A stretch of 64,000 bases of DNA from assembly GCA_033439765.1 (NCBI GenBank), contig JAULSN010000001.1, positions 4,898,001-4,962,000 of the forward strand, given 5' to 3'. A program made the position numbers and the translations under genes. The notes under the pieces were generated by a model. It ran no database searches, was not told the origin of the DNA, and worked only from the letters and a program-made list of their open reading frames with translations. This document shows positions 34,675 through 46,634 of this stretch, piece after piece (position 1 is the first letter of the stretch; each line of letters opens with the position of its first letter). Source of the stretch: Lasiosphaeria ovina. Taxonomy: Eukaryota > Ascomycota > Sordariomycetes > Sordariales > Lasiosphaeriaceae.

Positions 34675-36371
34675 TACGATCTGCCGCAGCGACCCAGCTG
34701 CAGAAAGAGGGGAAGCTTGTAGGGTTGCTCCTGTAGGCAAGCTCTATAAAGACACCAGGAGAAAACACAGAAACAGCTTAACGAAGAAGACGAATACCCG
34801 ATAATAGTTCAGCGCTTGGAAATCATCCGTGCAGCATGGATGGATGAAACGTGATAATGATCACGAATCAATGACTCTGGCTAATTTTTGCTGCTTCTTT
34901 CTTTCGCTCTTCCGCCCAGAAATAACAGCAACCAACCAGGGCGTGTTTTCTGGTACCACAAATATTGGTTGACAACAACTTCGAGCAGCAACAAACGACC
35001 AGGAACCAGACTGGAAACCACCTCAACCGTCTTATTCTGGGGTCGAGCAAAATGGGGATGGCGCTCTACCCGGGAATTGCATGGAAGCCCAAAAAGGGCA
35101 GGCGATGGTGAAAGGATATGGAATGATCTTCCTTTTCCACCTCCGTTGTGGTCTAAAATTCTCTCTGTTTTCTTTTTCATTTTTCCTCGCGATACATTGG
35201 GAAGGGGTGGTTCAGAAAAGGGGAAAACGGTGTCGTCTCGTTCCATTTCCTTGCCTTGGTTGGTAGAGGAGGGGCTGAGGCTTTTGACTTGCATCCGAGA
35301 TCGGTCTAAAACGGCTGTGGTTACAGTCGACTACCTACTAATTAATGCCTACCCTGAGGTTTCTTGACAAAGAATACCAAAAGAGAATAATGAAACTGGC
35401 TTTCTTGCCAGGAGCAACCCGACATTATGACGACCCCTTTCGTGTTTAGATTCACTGCGTCTAGCTCAATAATAGAACAACCGCAGCTGACAGTTCATCC
35501 ATTATCCGGCTTGTTTCTATTCTCCCAGTCTTTTCATGTACTCTGTTATATTTGTCCCATGCTTTTATTGCCTTTTTTCTTCGGTTAGTCGCCTATTCTT
35601 TCCCCCTCATTCTGAAAAAGGTCATTCTCGAGCATCAGAACGCTCAGGCCTCCGTGCATCACCGTTAACTTGGGGGCAAGGCTCCGTGTTTCTTGGCTTG
35701 CAGTTTTTGCCGAGCTGCGCAAGAGAAGGGATGCACACGACGCATGCTATGCAAGTTACAATATACCGGTAGGACATGACATGGCAGGACAGGGCATGAC
35801 ACGCGAGACGAGGAAGCAAGAGGGTGCGTGCTAGAGCAAGAATATGAGTGGTGCGAGATAAGGCGGTTGTTTCGTCGTTGCCTTTTGGGAGCCGCAAGCG
35901 GGATCGGAGGATCGCTCGGAGCTCGTATGATATTAACGCAGGCCAAGTCATCATGCTTTTGATATCGGGGGCCAAAATGGAATATCAGAGAGATAGAGAG
36001 AAAAGGTACAAGGGAAAACAAAACGAACTGTGTAACAAAATGAAGAGGTTGCCATGAAAGTACAAAGGAGAGGGAGCGTCAATTAGAGTACTGACACGAT
36101 ACACAATCACCCCTCTACGCCATGAGTAATCGGCCATCAAGACAAGGAGTCGAGGCCGATGCTGCGGTAACAATCGAAATGCACGATGGGCAGTGGCCAG
36201 GTAGGTAGGTGGGTAGTATGGCACCGGAATGTTCTACGACTCGGGGAATTCCGGCATGCAGAAGCGGTCTACTAATGGGCGTTCCGTTTGCATCGCAATA
36301 TGACGAGGACAAGGTTCGACCGATCTCACACTTCGTAGGGGGCTTTTTCGAACCTCAATCACGTCCCTCCA
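34675..36371. other. 1.7 kb convergent intergenic region, otubain / lip2
   Basis: Both neighbours end here, so it should hold two 3' UTRs. An exact AGGTAGGT motif (overlapping double copy) lies at 36199-36210. Nothing else is recognisable. Confidence 0.5.
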
Positions 36372-37670
36372 TCATACCCCGAGCGCCTTCCTCATCTCCG
36401 TCACGAACTGCTGCTCTTCAACACTCGCGTCATGGCGGATGAGGTCCCCCAGCAGGTCCATCACCTCACGCTGGCCAACCACGTCAACCCCGTCAACCTC
36501 TATCCGGCGGGCGAGCTCCTCGGCCCAGGCAGTAGCAGTCACCGCTTCTTGCGGGAGAGGATCCCTTTCTGCGTCTGGCTGGGCGCCGACGCCACCCACT
36601 TGGCCGTCGGTTTGTCGGTCCGATGACCGGCCGACAAGACCGGCCGAAGCAGTAGTAGTAGCAGCAGCCAACTCGGCTGCGACACTTGTCACAGCCTTGC
36701 CCTCGAGCCCGCACGCGATGATGCGTGCCCAGGGATTGAGCTGCTCAGAGGTCACGTCAGGGCCAGGGGTAGCAACGTTGATGGCGGTACCCAGAGCGCT
36801 GACGTGCCGGCGCAGATGCACACCGAGCGCGGCGATCTTAGCAGGCTCCCTCATCTCCCCCCCCTCGGCGGCGGCAGCGGTGGCGCCGCGGCCCCCATGG
36901 TTGACGCTCGTCGGCTGGGAGGAGGGGTGGAAGCGGCTGAACGGCCGAACCCACACGCCCGGGTCAGCCGTGGTAAAGGCGGCTAGACCAAACAGGGACC
37001 CCAGGGTGGCAATGGTGGTATCCTCGAGCAGGCGCGAGTAGCAACGGACGGTGAACTGCTTGTGGTGCAAGGATCGGAGGTCCAGCACTGGCCACAAAAC
37101 CACCTGACCGGGGCCGTGGTACGTAGTCAGCCCACCGCGGGGTGAACTGACGATGGACACAGGTAGACAAGGCGTCGATGTGGTGATGGTGGTGGTGGTG
37201 GCGGCGGCGGCGGTCGATAGCTTGGGCGACGATGCGACATGCAAGGGCGCTTGCAGCCGTGCGACCTCGTCCTCGCTGAGGGGAGCGGTCTGGCGACGGC
37301 CCAGGGTGTAGGTGGGCAACGGCGTGAAAGAAATCAAGGTCGGCGGCGATGGGGGCCGGCCACGAAGAACGCTTGTGGCTCTGGCGTTGGCACTGGCGCC
37401 GCTAGGGCTAGTGCTGGTGCTGGTGCTGGTGCTGGTGCTGGTGCTGGCATCCGATATCGCGTCCTTAAAGTCCAGCAACTGGCGGCGCAAATGCTCCTGG
37501 ACGCGCGAGGCCAGACTATAGGGCGGATAGAGGAACGGCGCACGATAGGGCAGGTGCAGGTGCCGGAGACCCATTTTCTTCCTTGCTGGGGGCTGGTGGA
37601 AGGGGGCTGGGCGAAATCTAAACTCTCGATGCGCCTCAATCATGTCGACACCGATGGCATCTTTTTGCAC
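36372..37670 (-). CDS. lip2: Mitochondrial lipoyl(octanoyl)transferase Lip2
   Basis: Single exon, 432 residues from the first ATG. The LipB fold is shown by SPRGGLTTYHGPGQVVLWP (about 176-194), by PAKIAALGVHLRRHVSALGT with catalytic Lys278, and by PWARIIACGL with catalytic Cys320. Lip2 moves octanoyl from acyl carrier protein to the lipoyl domains of pyruvate and 2-oxoglutarate dehydrogenases and to GcvH, in the mitochondrion. The real start may be Met33 (MGLRHLHLPYRAPFLYPPYS), which matches where LipB homologues begin, although residues 1-32 are fairly basic. Several low-complexity inserts enlarge the protein: Ser-Thr repeats at about 76-90 coded by CTGGTG units, Ala/Thr at about 153-166, and Ala/Ser-rich stretches between the catalytic Lys and Cys and near residue 330-345. 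It converges on the otubain gene. Confidence 0.92.
   Translation of the reverse strand: MQKDAIGVDMIEAHREFRFRPAPFHQPPARKKMGLRHLHLPYRAPFLYPPYSLASRVQEHLRRQLLDFKDAISDASTSTSTSTSTSTSPSGASANARATSVLRGRPPSPPTLISFTPLPTYTLGRRQTAPLSEDEVARLQAPLHVASSPKLSTAAAATTTTITTSTPCLPVSIVSSPRGGLTTYHGPGQVVLWPVLDLRSLHHKQFTVRCYSRLLEDTTIATLGSLFGLAAFTTADPGVWVRPFSRFHPSSQPTSVNHGGRGATAAAAEGGEMREPAKIAALGVHLRRHVSALGTAINVATPGPDVTSEQLNPWARIIACGLEGKAVTSVAAELAAATTTASAGLVGRSSDRQTDGQVGGVGAQPDAERDPLPQEAVTATAWAEELARRIEVDGVDVVGQREVMDLLGDLIRHDASVEEQQFVTEMRKALGV
37411..37447. repeat. GTGCTG/CTGGTG tandem repeat within lip2
   Basis: Six-base units GTGCTG repeat about six times. On the coding (minus) strand they read Ser-Thr or Thr-Ser in series at residues about 76-88 of Lip2. 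Its length is likely to vary between strains. Confidence 0.9.
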
Positions 37671-40600
37671 AGTGGACGCCTGTAGCAGGCTGCGAGTCTG
37701 TCTGAGTGTCTGCGAGTCGAGGATATCGCGTTAGTTACGTAAAGAGAACGATGCCCACTCCTGGTAATCCGTAGTAGCTTGAACCTTGCCGAATCCTCCA
37801 GGGCGAGGCATTCACCACTCACTAGCAAGTAAGGTACCCAATGTCAGAGCTAAGAAGGAAGTTGAAGATGGCCGGATCAGTGACGGTGGAGACGAAATGC
37901 AAATAGCTGAGGTGCTCCATCTGTTGAGTTGGAACTTGGGTGCCCGGCAAAAGCACTAGGTTGTGGCGGGCAGGGCCCTGTCGCACTCCACCTAAATTGT
38001 CAATTTTGCGCGAGGTGGAGCGGCAGCAACGGGCGGCTCTATCCACTATTCAGAGCACTCCGTCCATGCCCGTATGTTTGTACTGACAGTACTGTACTGT
38101 ACATTCCGTATGGATACATGTCCAGTTCAAGGAACCTCTCCAACAACAGTTAAACCCGAAATCGGGGTGATTCCAAACTTTGCAAAGGGGCCGAACGACC
38201 CTGCCACGTTCTAGACCCACAGCGGCATAAGCCGCCAAGTCCGCGGTTTGCGGTGGGTTCAGGAGTCTCGACCTGACTTCAAGTGCTGATTTTCAGGTGT
38301 GGCCTAATCCGAACCTGTGCGTGTGCGTTGTCTGTCTTGCTCCGGTCTGCTTCTGGACCCAGACAACCCATATCAGCCCGGGCCTATGATCCTGAAGAAA
38401 TATCCGACCCACATGCAGAGACTGGCTGGATGGTTGGCAGCTCTGTCAGATTGCTCGGCCCAGAGTTGTATGCGGCATCCCTCCGTCTTGGAGATGACTT
38501 TCATCTTGACTAACATAAACTCCAAACTCGATATCTACACGTACAGAGTATCACGGCAAGTGACGGAATTGCAATGTGCCTCTTTGATAACAGCCGTCAC
38601 CAGCTTCCGTGAGCCTTTCCCACGTAATAGAACTTGAAGTGGCTTTGTAGAGTCCGCAGTAGGGTTTGTTACTACCTATATGCACGCGTGTCGGTGATTC
38701 GCAGTGTAGTACGAGAGGCTGCATACAGAAACACGACTCCAAGGCGTGTTCAACTCAAGCTTGAGGAGCAGAAGTCCTACTTACCTATCTCCAAAAGGCG
38801 AAGACGGGAGCTAATTTACGGTGTCTCTTCGCTTCAGTTTGACAGACCATGCACGCACGCGCATCTCGCCCAAACTTCAACAGTCTGGCAAAAGCCAACT
38901 TGTCTCCACCCCTCGTCTCTCTACCGTGGCTATCTCGCGCTTTTCTGTGCCGTCAGTGGAGATCGAGATTGCTGCCTACCCTGCTCCAGGACCATAGTAC
39001 GGATAGGAGAAAGCTGCCAAGCGGAAAACAGATACACATCGTACTAGAGTTGGGAAGGAGCTTGAGCAGTTGCGTTAAGGTAAGAGCGACGCCAGGCAGA
39101 GACATACCGGTGGCAGCATCACGTCCACTTCCCGCTGGGTATCAGGAAGACGCATGTTGTCAATAATTTAAAAAAGAGCATGTCACAAACCAAAGTGACT
39201 GAACTGAAGCTTCCCGATTTGTCTGTTTTCCGTGGCCACCCGCGGCAAATGACTGTTCATTCCCTCCCATACTATCTGAGGCTTTACAACTTGAACTAGC
39301 TTCATGCCTGTCTAGGAAGGCAGCCCTCCTCCAGCTTGCTTCAAGTTTTTTTTCACCCAGCGCAGCACACGCCAAAGGATGCTCTGCGAGATTTGGCGCA
39401 ACATATCATTATATGACTTTCTCGTTCCTTCCCCCTCTACGTGGTTGCCCTCGCCATATCCGTAACGTGAACCTAGAGAGTCCGCCCATACATAATCCAA
39501 TGCCACAGATGCGTGCGTGTACACAGATTTTAACAAGCGCAACACAGCTTAGGTTTGCCAGTCTGGCTCCAAGCACACCAAGATAACATCACGTAGTGAA
39601 GTTGAAGTTTTAGTCAATATATTTGCGTGACTCAAGGTGTCGTCGAATGCCCCGATCAATCGTGCGCATGTCTTCCTCTCTCCAGCTCAGGAAACTCGAC
39701 GCATGCATGGCTTGATTTGGCGTGCTCTAATCCCAAACGCATGGGTATCGGAGTATTGTCAAAGCAAAGAAGTCTAAGAAGAATTACTACTCTCGAGTCC
39801 ACTGGCACGTACGGAAGACGCCCGCAGCGCGGCAAGAGAGAGATAGACAACAGGAGGCCCGGCTGCTGCGAATTTCCAAGAGCTTGCTCGGTCCGCTGAC
39901 CCGCAAAATGGAAGTAATCGGCTTAAGACTGAGTAGAGGCACGGCAACTCAAATATGCTAACAGAAAGACGCTCAAACCCCTAGGCGACACGGCAGCCTG
40001 CACAACCAACATGAGATCCACCGCCTCAGTTGCTCGAGTTGCGTTCGGCGCTACTTTGTCTCTCATATTCAGCACGCGCGAGATTTACACGGGAAAAGGT
40101 GTCTACTTATCACTAAAAAAAAAATAGGGCCGATAAGTGATATGCTGGCTGAGAATTGGCCCAGGTTCAACAAGTTGAGATATATGCCAGAAACCGACAA
40201 TTTCCCCATAAAAATGGAAAGATCAACTACTTAGTTTCCCACCACACAAAGTGTATCCCATGGGGGTGCCTGGCCAGTGGTCGGAACGAAAGCAAACAAC
40301 CAATATCATTCCCCATCGGGAACTTTGCTTACAGTACTATGAGAAGAGAGAGACTGGCAGCAAATTCAGTCGCCAGCGTGGACATGAGAAGACAAGCAGA
40401 GACCAATACCCAAAGTCTCTATGCATATTACACCACAACGTCCCAACTGTCTTTGTAACTAGTACGATTCTAGGATACTTGTATTGCCTTGTATGCATTC
40501 GCAGAGAGAAACAATCCCTTTGCAACAGCCTGCCAAGAAATGATGTGCTGGCAGCTAATATGGCAGCATCCTCTCTTGCTTCAAGATAGGATAGACCATC

Positions 40601-41108
40601 CAGTGGCCCACGTTGATACCAAGAGGTCTACACTAGACGTCTGCATGGACCGAGCTCGTGCTCGAGCTTGCAAGCAGCCGAAGTCAGCAGCGCCAGTTGA
40701 CTATAATAGAGGCTCGATACAACCCTGTCAGACCAGACCTTGGTTGTTGGGTATTCGCCAACTGCAAACGAATCTCTCAGGGCTCTGCTCGGAGTTTTCT
40801 GCTCCATGTGCTTCAGAACGGGAAAGTCTGGCCTGATAAATGCATTCGGCCTGGAAGCCAAAATAGGATCTATTGGGCTTTTCCAAAGATATTAATGCCA
40901 AGAAAATGCATGCAGTTATTTGACTAGCACGGCCCGAAGAAACCGATATGGGAAAAGGGCCAATGGGGATAAGACTCGGCCTGACCCTAACGAACCCGGC
41001 CAAGCGACTTTTTACGTTCTTGCGGGCAGCAATACCACCGCTGGCAATTTACGCCGCAGAGAAGCATGCATTACTGCAGCCAAGCTGGCGGACGATGATG
41101 ACATGGCA

Positions 41109-41110
41109 GT

Positions 41111-41145
<35 letters not shown>

Positions 41146-41150
41146 CAGCA
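41109..41150. repeat. CAG trinucleotide repeat
   Basis: About twelve CAG units with one break (CAC AGC) near the end. It is not inside a supported gene. Read in an open frame it gives a polySer, polyAla or polyGln stretch depending on frame. Confidence 0.9.
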
Positions 41151-42112
41151 GCTCGACAACGCAGAAAATGCCCCTCGCAACTACGGAGCACGGCGCAGCA
41201 CTTTACTGCATCTGTACTTGGAAAACATGACTACTCAGAAAGATCTCCTGGCCCCTTTCTTGAAGAAGTAGGTGTTGAGAAGCTCGTGACCCTCCCCCCT
41301 TGCCCCTTTGACCTTTATAATGCACTGCGGCCCACCCCCTGAATAACACACTGCAGCGTCAATATCTGGGAACACACCAGAGAGGAAAATGCCGGGTTTT
41401 TGTGTATGTACAGCAAGCTCTGACATGCAATGCAAAGCAGTCGCCACCCTGCCACTACACACACCACACCGCCATGTTTCGATGTAGTGTAGGTTTGTCC
41501 CCCAATGCCCGTCGAGAACCGCTTGAAGATGGCAGTTGGGAGGGTACGGTACCATGGGGCTGGGACGGCCTAAGATCGTATTGCACATTCACACATACCT
41601 GCCTACTGAGTACATATATGATCTGGATATACGGTACGCACGGATACCATCAAGACAATGGCTACCACGGACACACACAAGACGGCCGACTGGCCCAATC
41701 GAAATGCCGCGCTCGCACCCGAGAACCGCTGCCGAAACTGTGGTTCAGAGGGAGGAAACCACAAAATGCAAAGCCAGCACGCCCCCGGGCACCCACCGTG
41801 ACAAGGTGCATACATTACTCCGCAGACTACCTACCTGGGTATGTACGGTACTGGGCGGCCGCCCCGGAGAGGGAGAGGAAGGTAAGGTAACATGCCCACC
41901 TGCCTTGGGGGTGAGGTGGTTTGTCACAGCCCTTTCTGTATTGTTTCTCATTTGACACACCGACTGACTGACTGACTGACCCTCTGTCACAAACCTTGCA
42001 AATGTCGGACATGCCGCAGGCAGTATAACACAAATGCCGGCTGTCAACAAGCCACCTGGAAAGTTCCTCTCGGCAGAATACCTACATACCTGTCTCCCCG
42101 AACCGGTCCGTC

Positions 42113-42227
<115 letters not shown>

Positions 42228-43538
42228 GGTACAACTCCCCGAAATAGTCGTCTCTCGCGAATAGACTACCAACAAATAATTTCCAGAACCTTGTCAACGG
42301 ACCAAGACTAAGAACGCAAGTGTGGTGGAACTCCGCCCCGGCTTAGCTTGGTGGCTGGACCCAAGGTATCGCCGTCGGCCTCGGCAGTTGACTACCAAGA
42401 TGGTTACCTACCTAGCCACCGTGGGAATACACTGACCATCCATAGAAGGCCGTCTTCTGGTTTTGCGCCGAGATCCCAAGGACCGTGGCTGCTCGTGCTC
42501 GCAGCGATGCTCACCAACATAACTTGTCTCGTGCTTGCTTGCCAGCTAGGTAGTTGGCGTTGTAAATACTACGATGTTTCTTGCCTGCCTTGGCATGCCC
42601 CGGATTGTTGTCAAGCCGACGCCACTACAACTACTTTACTGCTGCACACAGGCCTTGGGTTTGCTACGTAATGTCATGGAGTCATGGCCATTGGTTCAAT
42701 TGGGCGCCAAGCCTGGGGTGTCGTCTCGGTCGAGGGTCGTTAAGGCAGCCAAGACCTCGGTGAAGAGGGTGAGGTCAATAGCATCCTCGAAAGGTTTCGC
42801 TTCGGGCCTAACACCCCCTTTGGTCCTCGGACCATCACCTTCACTTGCATTCGTGTGTAACAGTAATCGTGGGGGGGGGACCTATATTGGGCAGGTAAGC
42901 TGTCATGGGATGAGTGGGATACGTTGTTGACGCCATGGCACTATTCCCATGTTTAGCTGCTTTATCGTGTTGTCCAACCTTGGTTAGGCCGTTGACAGCA
43001 GACCATTCCCCATGCGAGATAGGGATGATAGGTGCATATGCACGTGGTGTGATGCGAGTTTTTGCGGGGTGCTCCTCTCTTTTGTTTCTCATCAAACCAA
43101 AAGCAAACCGCGTGGGAGGGATGGGGGTGTGCCTAAAGATGGCAAGCCGTGGCTGGACGACATGTAACATTGCATGCTGCCGTGGCGTTGGGAATGCGGA
43201 GACGTCGAAGAGATGGTATGGACAGGGTAACTGCATGAGCGAAGGAAGAATTTCGTGCCGATCATTACTCTGAGACATTGGACCGAACTTTTGTGACAAG
43301 AGGATCAATGGACCAAGGGCTATGAGAAATAGAAACCGGTTGTCGTCCAATCCCTGGCACCGTGGTTCAGCCACTGGAGACGAAGGCTTCACGCCAAGTA
43401 GCCGGTATCCATGAGATCAGGTAAGGCAGACGATTCCAATACCATGACAATAACACACGAAATATCGGCCAGAACTGATGCGACTTGCTAGCAACCAGGA
43501 AGGCAGCTTGGTATTGCCGCTGTGCCCGTGTGGAAAGG

Positions 43539-44910
43539 TTAGCTCGTGTCCCACAGTTTCCTAAGACCCGTTAAGGCTATCAACATTGCCTCGTCGGTTC
43601 TAATGCCCCTGCTGCCCTGGTTCGGCAGGACATTCACCCAATGGTCAAACAGCTCTTTGGTCCGCGGTCCAACAATCCCCAGCTCGCCCAGCTCCCCATC
43701 GTTCATGGCGGCAAACTCAAGGCCCCGAGGCCCGCCAAACACGATGATCATATGATTAAAGTTGAACTCTTTGTGCTCGGGAAATGCCCTCGACAGAGGT
43801 AACCCGCGCTCCGACGTGCCGATGCTCAGGTCGTAACCATCTTCATATGGACTTTGGGTAAAAACATCCGACAGACTGGTGGCCTTCCGCACCGTGTAGC
43901 CCCAGAAATAACCCACTTCGGTCCGAGGTGCGGTCGGGTGCACGGGCTCGGGTGTTCCGTGGTCGACCATCTTCAGCGTCAGACGGGTCCTGGGCTCAAT
44001 CGTCTCGGATATGGTGACGGGATTGCTCATGCCGATATCGACAATTGTTCTGCAATGGTCAGCTACGTCTCTCCTGGCGTCAAGTTTGTCGAGGATAACC
44101 CACCCCTTTCCGTCCTGCGGGCGTTTTTCCAGAGTCATGCCCTCTCGGTACGGCAGCCATTCGTCCTTGTGGGGGTGATGCGGCATGTCGAGACTTGGCA
44201 AAAGGCCTTGCGATCTCAGGTTCGGGTGAAGGGGAAAGAGCGTCTTGCGCATGAAGGGCGGCGTCTCAAGGTAGGTCAAAATGTGCTCTAGGAAGTGCGC
44301 CGGGTCGACGTCGCCAGTATACGCCTCGTAGTCAACTCTCGCCGGACGCTGGTCAACCGGGGTATCGTCATAGACGACAACCTCGTCGACCGAGAAAACA
44401 GCCAAGGCTCGCGCGATGCGGCCCGCATATGTCGTCCGCTGCTCTCGAGTCACGCAACTACGAGACCCAGTTAGCGAAAGACGCACAAGCTGCTTGATCT
44501 ATAGGAGGGGCGGATATACTCTGTGATAACGCTCGTCGGTACAGCAACCGAAACAGTCCATTCTCTCGCAATCGTCGGCCTGAACCGCGTCCCAGATTTG
44601 AACCCGTCGGCGGCGGCATTGCCATCGTCGGCGTCAAGCCGCCGTTTCTGTCCTGAGAATCAGCCGCTGCCACTTCCTTCAAAGCAATGTCTCAAATCCA
44701 TTCGAGGGCTTCGGTGCAAGGAGAAGAAAGTCCGCAGCCGAGGCCGAGGCCGTGCTAGATGTCGCCCCTTTCTTTGCATGGTACTCGACAAGATAGTTGT
44801 GGTTCAGAGACCCAATGCGACAGCTCTCGGCATTTGGCAAGGAGGGATATGTGGGACTAGACGCTCTAGGTTCCTCGGCTTACCTTCGTCTGATGCTCGT
44901 ATAGAGGCAT
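43539..44910 (-). CDS. SPOUT1/C9orf114-like RNA methyltransferase (DUF171 family), 3 exons
   Basis: Minus exons 44884-44910, 44520-44647 and 43539-44457 join in phase to 357 residues. Exon 1 encodes only MPLYEHQTK. Exon 2 continues KRRLDADDG (a nuclear-localisation-like basic patch) and ends TVSVAVPTSVIT. Exon 3 has GRIARALAVFSVDEVVVYDD, the start of the SPOUT domain. An OB-fold-like insert with WVILDKLDARRDVADHCRTI is embedded in the domain. The C-terminal knot contains IVFGGPRGLEFAAM and NVLPNQGSRGIRTDEAMLIA. The animal relative SPOUT1/CENP-32 is an RNA-modifying SPOUT enzyme, and fungal members are little studied. The first intron is 236 bases, longer than most here. Its placement rests on phase and on the basic N-terminus expected in the family, so exon 1 is less sure than the rest. 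Confidence 0.87.
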
Positions 44911-45336
44911 TATTGCACTCCTAAGGCGTGTGTTGGTGTGATAGAGACGGCAATGGGGCTTTCTGGACACAGTCCACAGTCCACAGCGCAAGCCAAGGAC
45001 CTCAAGGGACTGCTGCAAAAGTTTCCCATTTGCGCAACTGCAAGATTCGGCAGAAATGCCCCAAAAACTTCACCGCTTTCCCTTGCGGGGCTCTCCCAGG
45101 CTCATGCCAAGGAAATAAATTCGGGGCACCCATACATAACCCCAACCCTGGCGCGCCAGCATGGATAATGTGGACAGCTTTATCGTTATCAGCTATGTAG
45201 CGCAACTCCCGCTTTCATCCCGTTGACATTGCCCTCTTCTACACGTAGGACAATACAGATCGCCTGATCGCCAGATTGTGACATCCTCCCTACATCGACA
45301 TTCGATCTCCAGCAGCGTCCCCGCCAAATTTCCAAA
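44911..45336. promoter_or_regulatory. Shared promoter of the SPOUT and thioredoxin genes
   Basis: The 426 bases between two divergent start codons must serve both genes. No distinct TATA box or repeat is evident. Confidence 0.55.
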
Positions 45337-46160
45337 ATGAGCGCAACAGTCCACATCGAATCGTCGTTGCAATGGAACTCCATTATAGGCTCGTCAGCTG
45401 TTGTCATCGCTGACTGTAAGTCTTTCTTGGGGACTGGCGGGGAATCCATCCCGCGCGCTGGGTCAGGCAAACTCTATGGTTGCGCCTCAACTAACACCAT
45501 GCTCAGTTTATGCAGACTGGTGCGGGCCCTGCAAGATGATTGCGCCTACTTTTGAGTCGCTCTCGACCAAGTACTCGAAGCCCAAGAAAATCACTTTTGT
45601 CAAGGTCGACTGCGATAGGCAGGGCGAAATATCACAACGGTACAGCGTTCGCGCCATGCCAACCTTCCTCATCTTCCACAACGGCTCCGTCATTCAAACG
45701 ATCCAGGGAGCCAACCCGCCAGCCCTTGGTGCCGCTGTCGACAAGGCCGTCAAGCTGGCCGGTGCCAGTCCCGCTCCCGGTGCTGTGTTCGGGAACAAGG
45801 GGCAGAGGCTCGGAGGCGCCGGCATCACCAGCCAGACAACCGGCGCCACCGCTAGGACTTCACTATCTCGGCCAATCATGTGGGACTTGAATAAGTTCCT
45901 TGGCGCAATAACAGCATTCATTGGCTTGTATTTCGTCTCGCTATTCTCTGTAGGTTAAGCCGCGAACTTTCCACGTTTTGGGAGTCTTTCTGTGCGGAAA
46001 ATTAATGTGTTCCTGATAGCTTGACCCCTACATGTCGGCCAAAAGTTCGCCGTTCAACAAGAATCGGCCGCCGCCGGTGGCCCAGGGAGGCACGGCCGGC
46101 CAGAAACCAGCGGCGCGCGCAGCAACATTCAAGACGTTGGCTGATTTGGGCAGCGAGTAA
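45337..46160 (+). CDS. Thioredoxin with C-terminal membrane anchor, 3 exons
   Basis: Exons 45337-45415, 45507-45949 and 46020-46160 give 220 residues. The thioredoxin fold is complete: FYADWCGPCKMIAP with active-site Cys32 and Cys35, and cis-proline motif RAMPTF (Pro78). A linker rich in Gly/Ala/Thr leads to one membrane segment at about 156-172 (FLGAITAFIGLYFVSLF). The spliced tail then reads LDPYMSAKSSPFNKNRPPP and ends in DLGSE. The redox domain would therefore be tethered to a membrane, probably facing the cytosol as in tail-anchored proteins. If the last intron (GTAGGT...GATAG, 70 bases) is kept, translation stops after two more residues (Val-Gly) at 45956-45958, giving a 176-residue form that ends right behind the membrane segment. 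Which form dominates cannot be told here. Confidence 0.88.
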
Positions 46161-46634
46161 ACGGGAGGGCATAGGCAGTGCGCACTTGATTTTGATGGAA
46201 GCGGGAGTTTTGGGCGTCTTTTTTTCGAGGATGGCGACATTGGTTTACGCGTGGCTGAGGTACCTAAGGTACGGATAGTCAGTTCCTTTATACCTTGTGG
46301 TGTTCATTATTAGAAACAAAATCCCGATACAGTACATCTCTCGAGGAGAGGCGAACTGGTATGTAAGGTAAGGTACTTAAGGTAGAGTGAAGTATCCCTA
46401 CATGTTTAGCAAGTTATTTAGGTACCTGTAATTACTGAGAATGGGGGAAGGGTGGGTTAATTGCCACTTACGGAGAACCTCGTAGGGGGTGCTTGTCACG
46501 TGGTCCCTGCTGTTAGCGATAATTCAGCGACTCCCCTGAGCGCGCGCGCCTAGACGTTAAAATAGAATTCCTTTTTTGATCCGCGTTCGACCATACTTGG
46601 CCGCGCAGCACTCGATAACCCGCCACCGCCGGCA
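46161..46634. other. Intergenic region rich in GGTACC/AAGGTA motifs
   Basis: About 474 bases between two plus-strand genes, holding the promoter of rsm22. Several near-palindromes occur: AGGTACCTAAGGTAC at about 46259-46273, AAGGTACTTAAGGTA at about 46369-46383 and TTAGGTACCT at about 46418-46427. Confidence 0.6.

Noticed and set aside
36439..37041. 200-codon plus-strand frame opposite lip2
   Set aside because: Antisense shadow of the GC-rich lip2 coding sequence.
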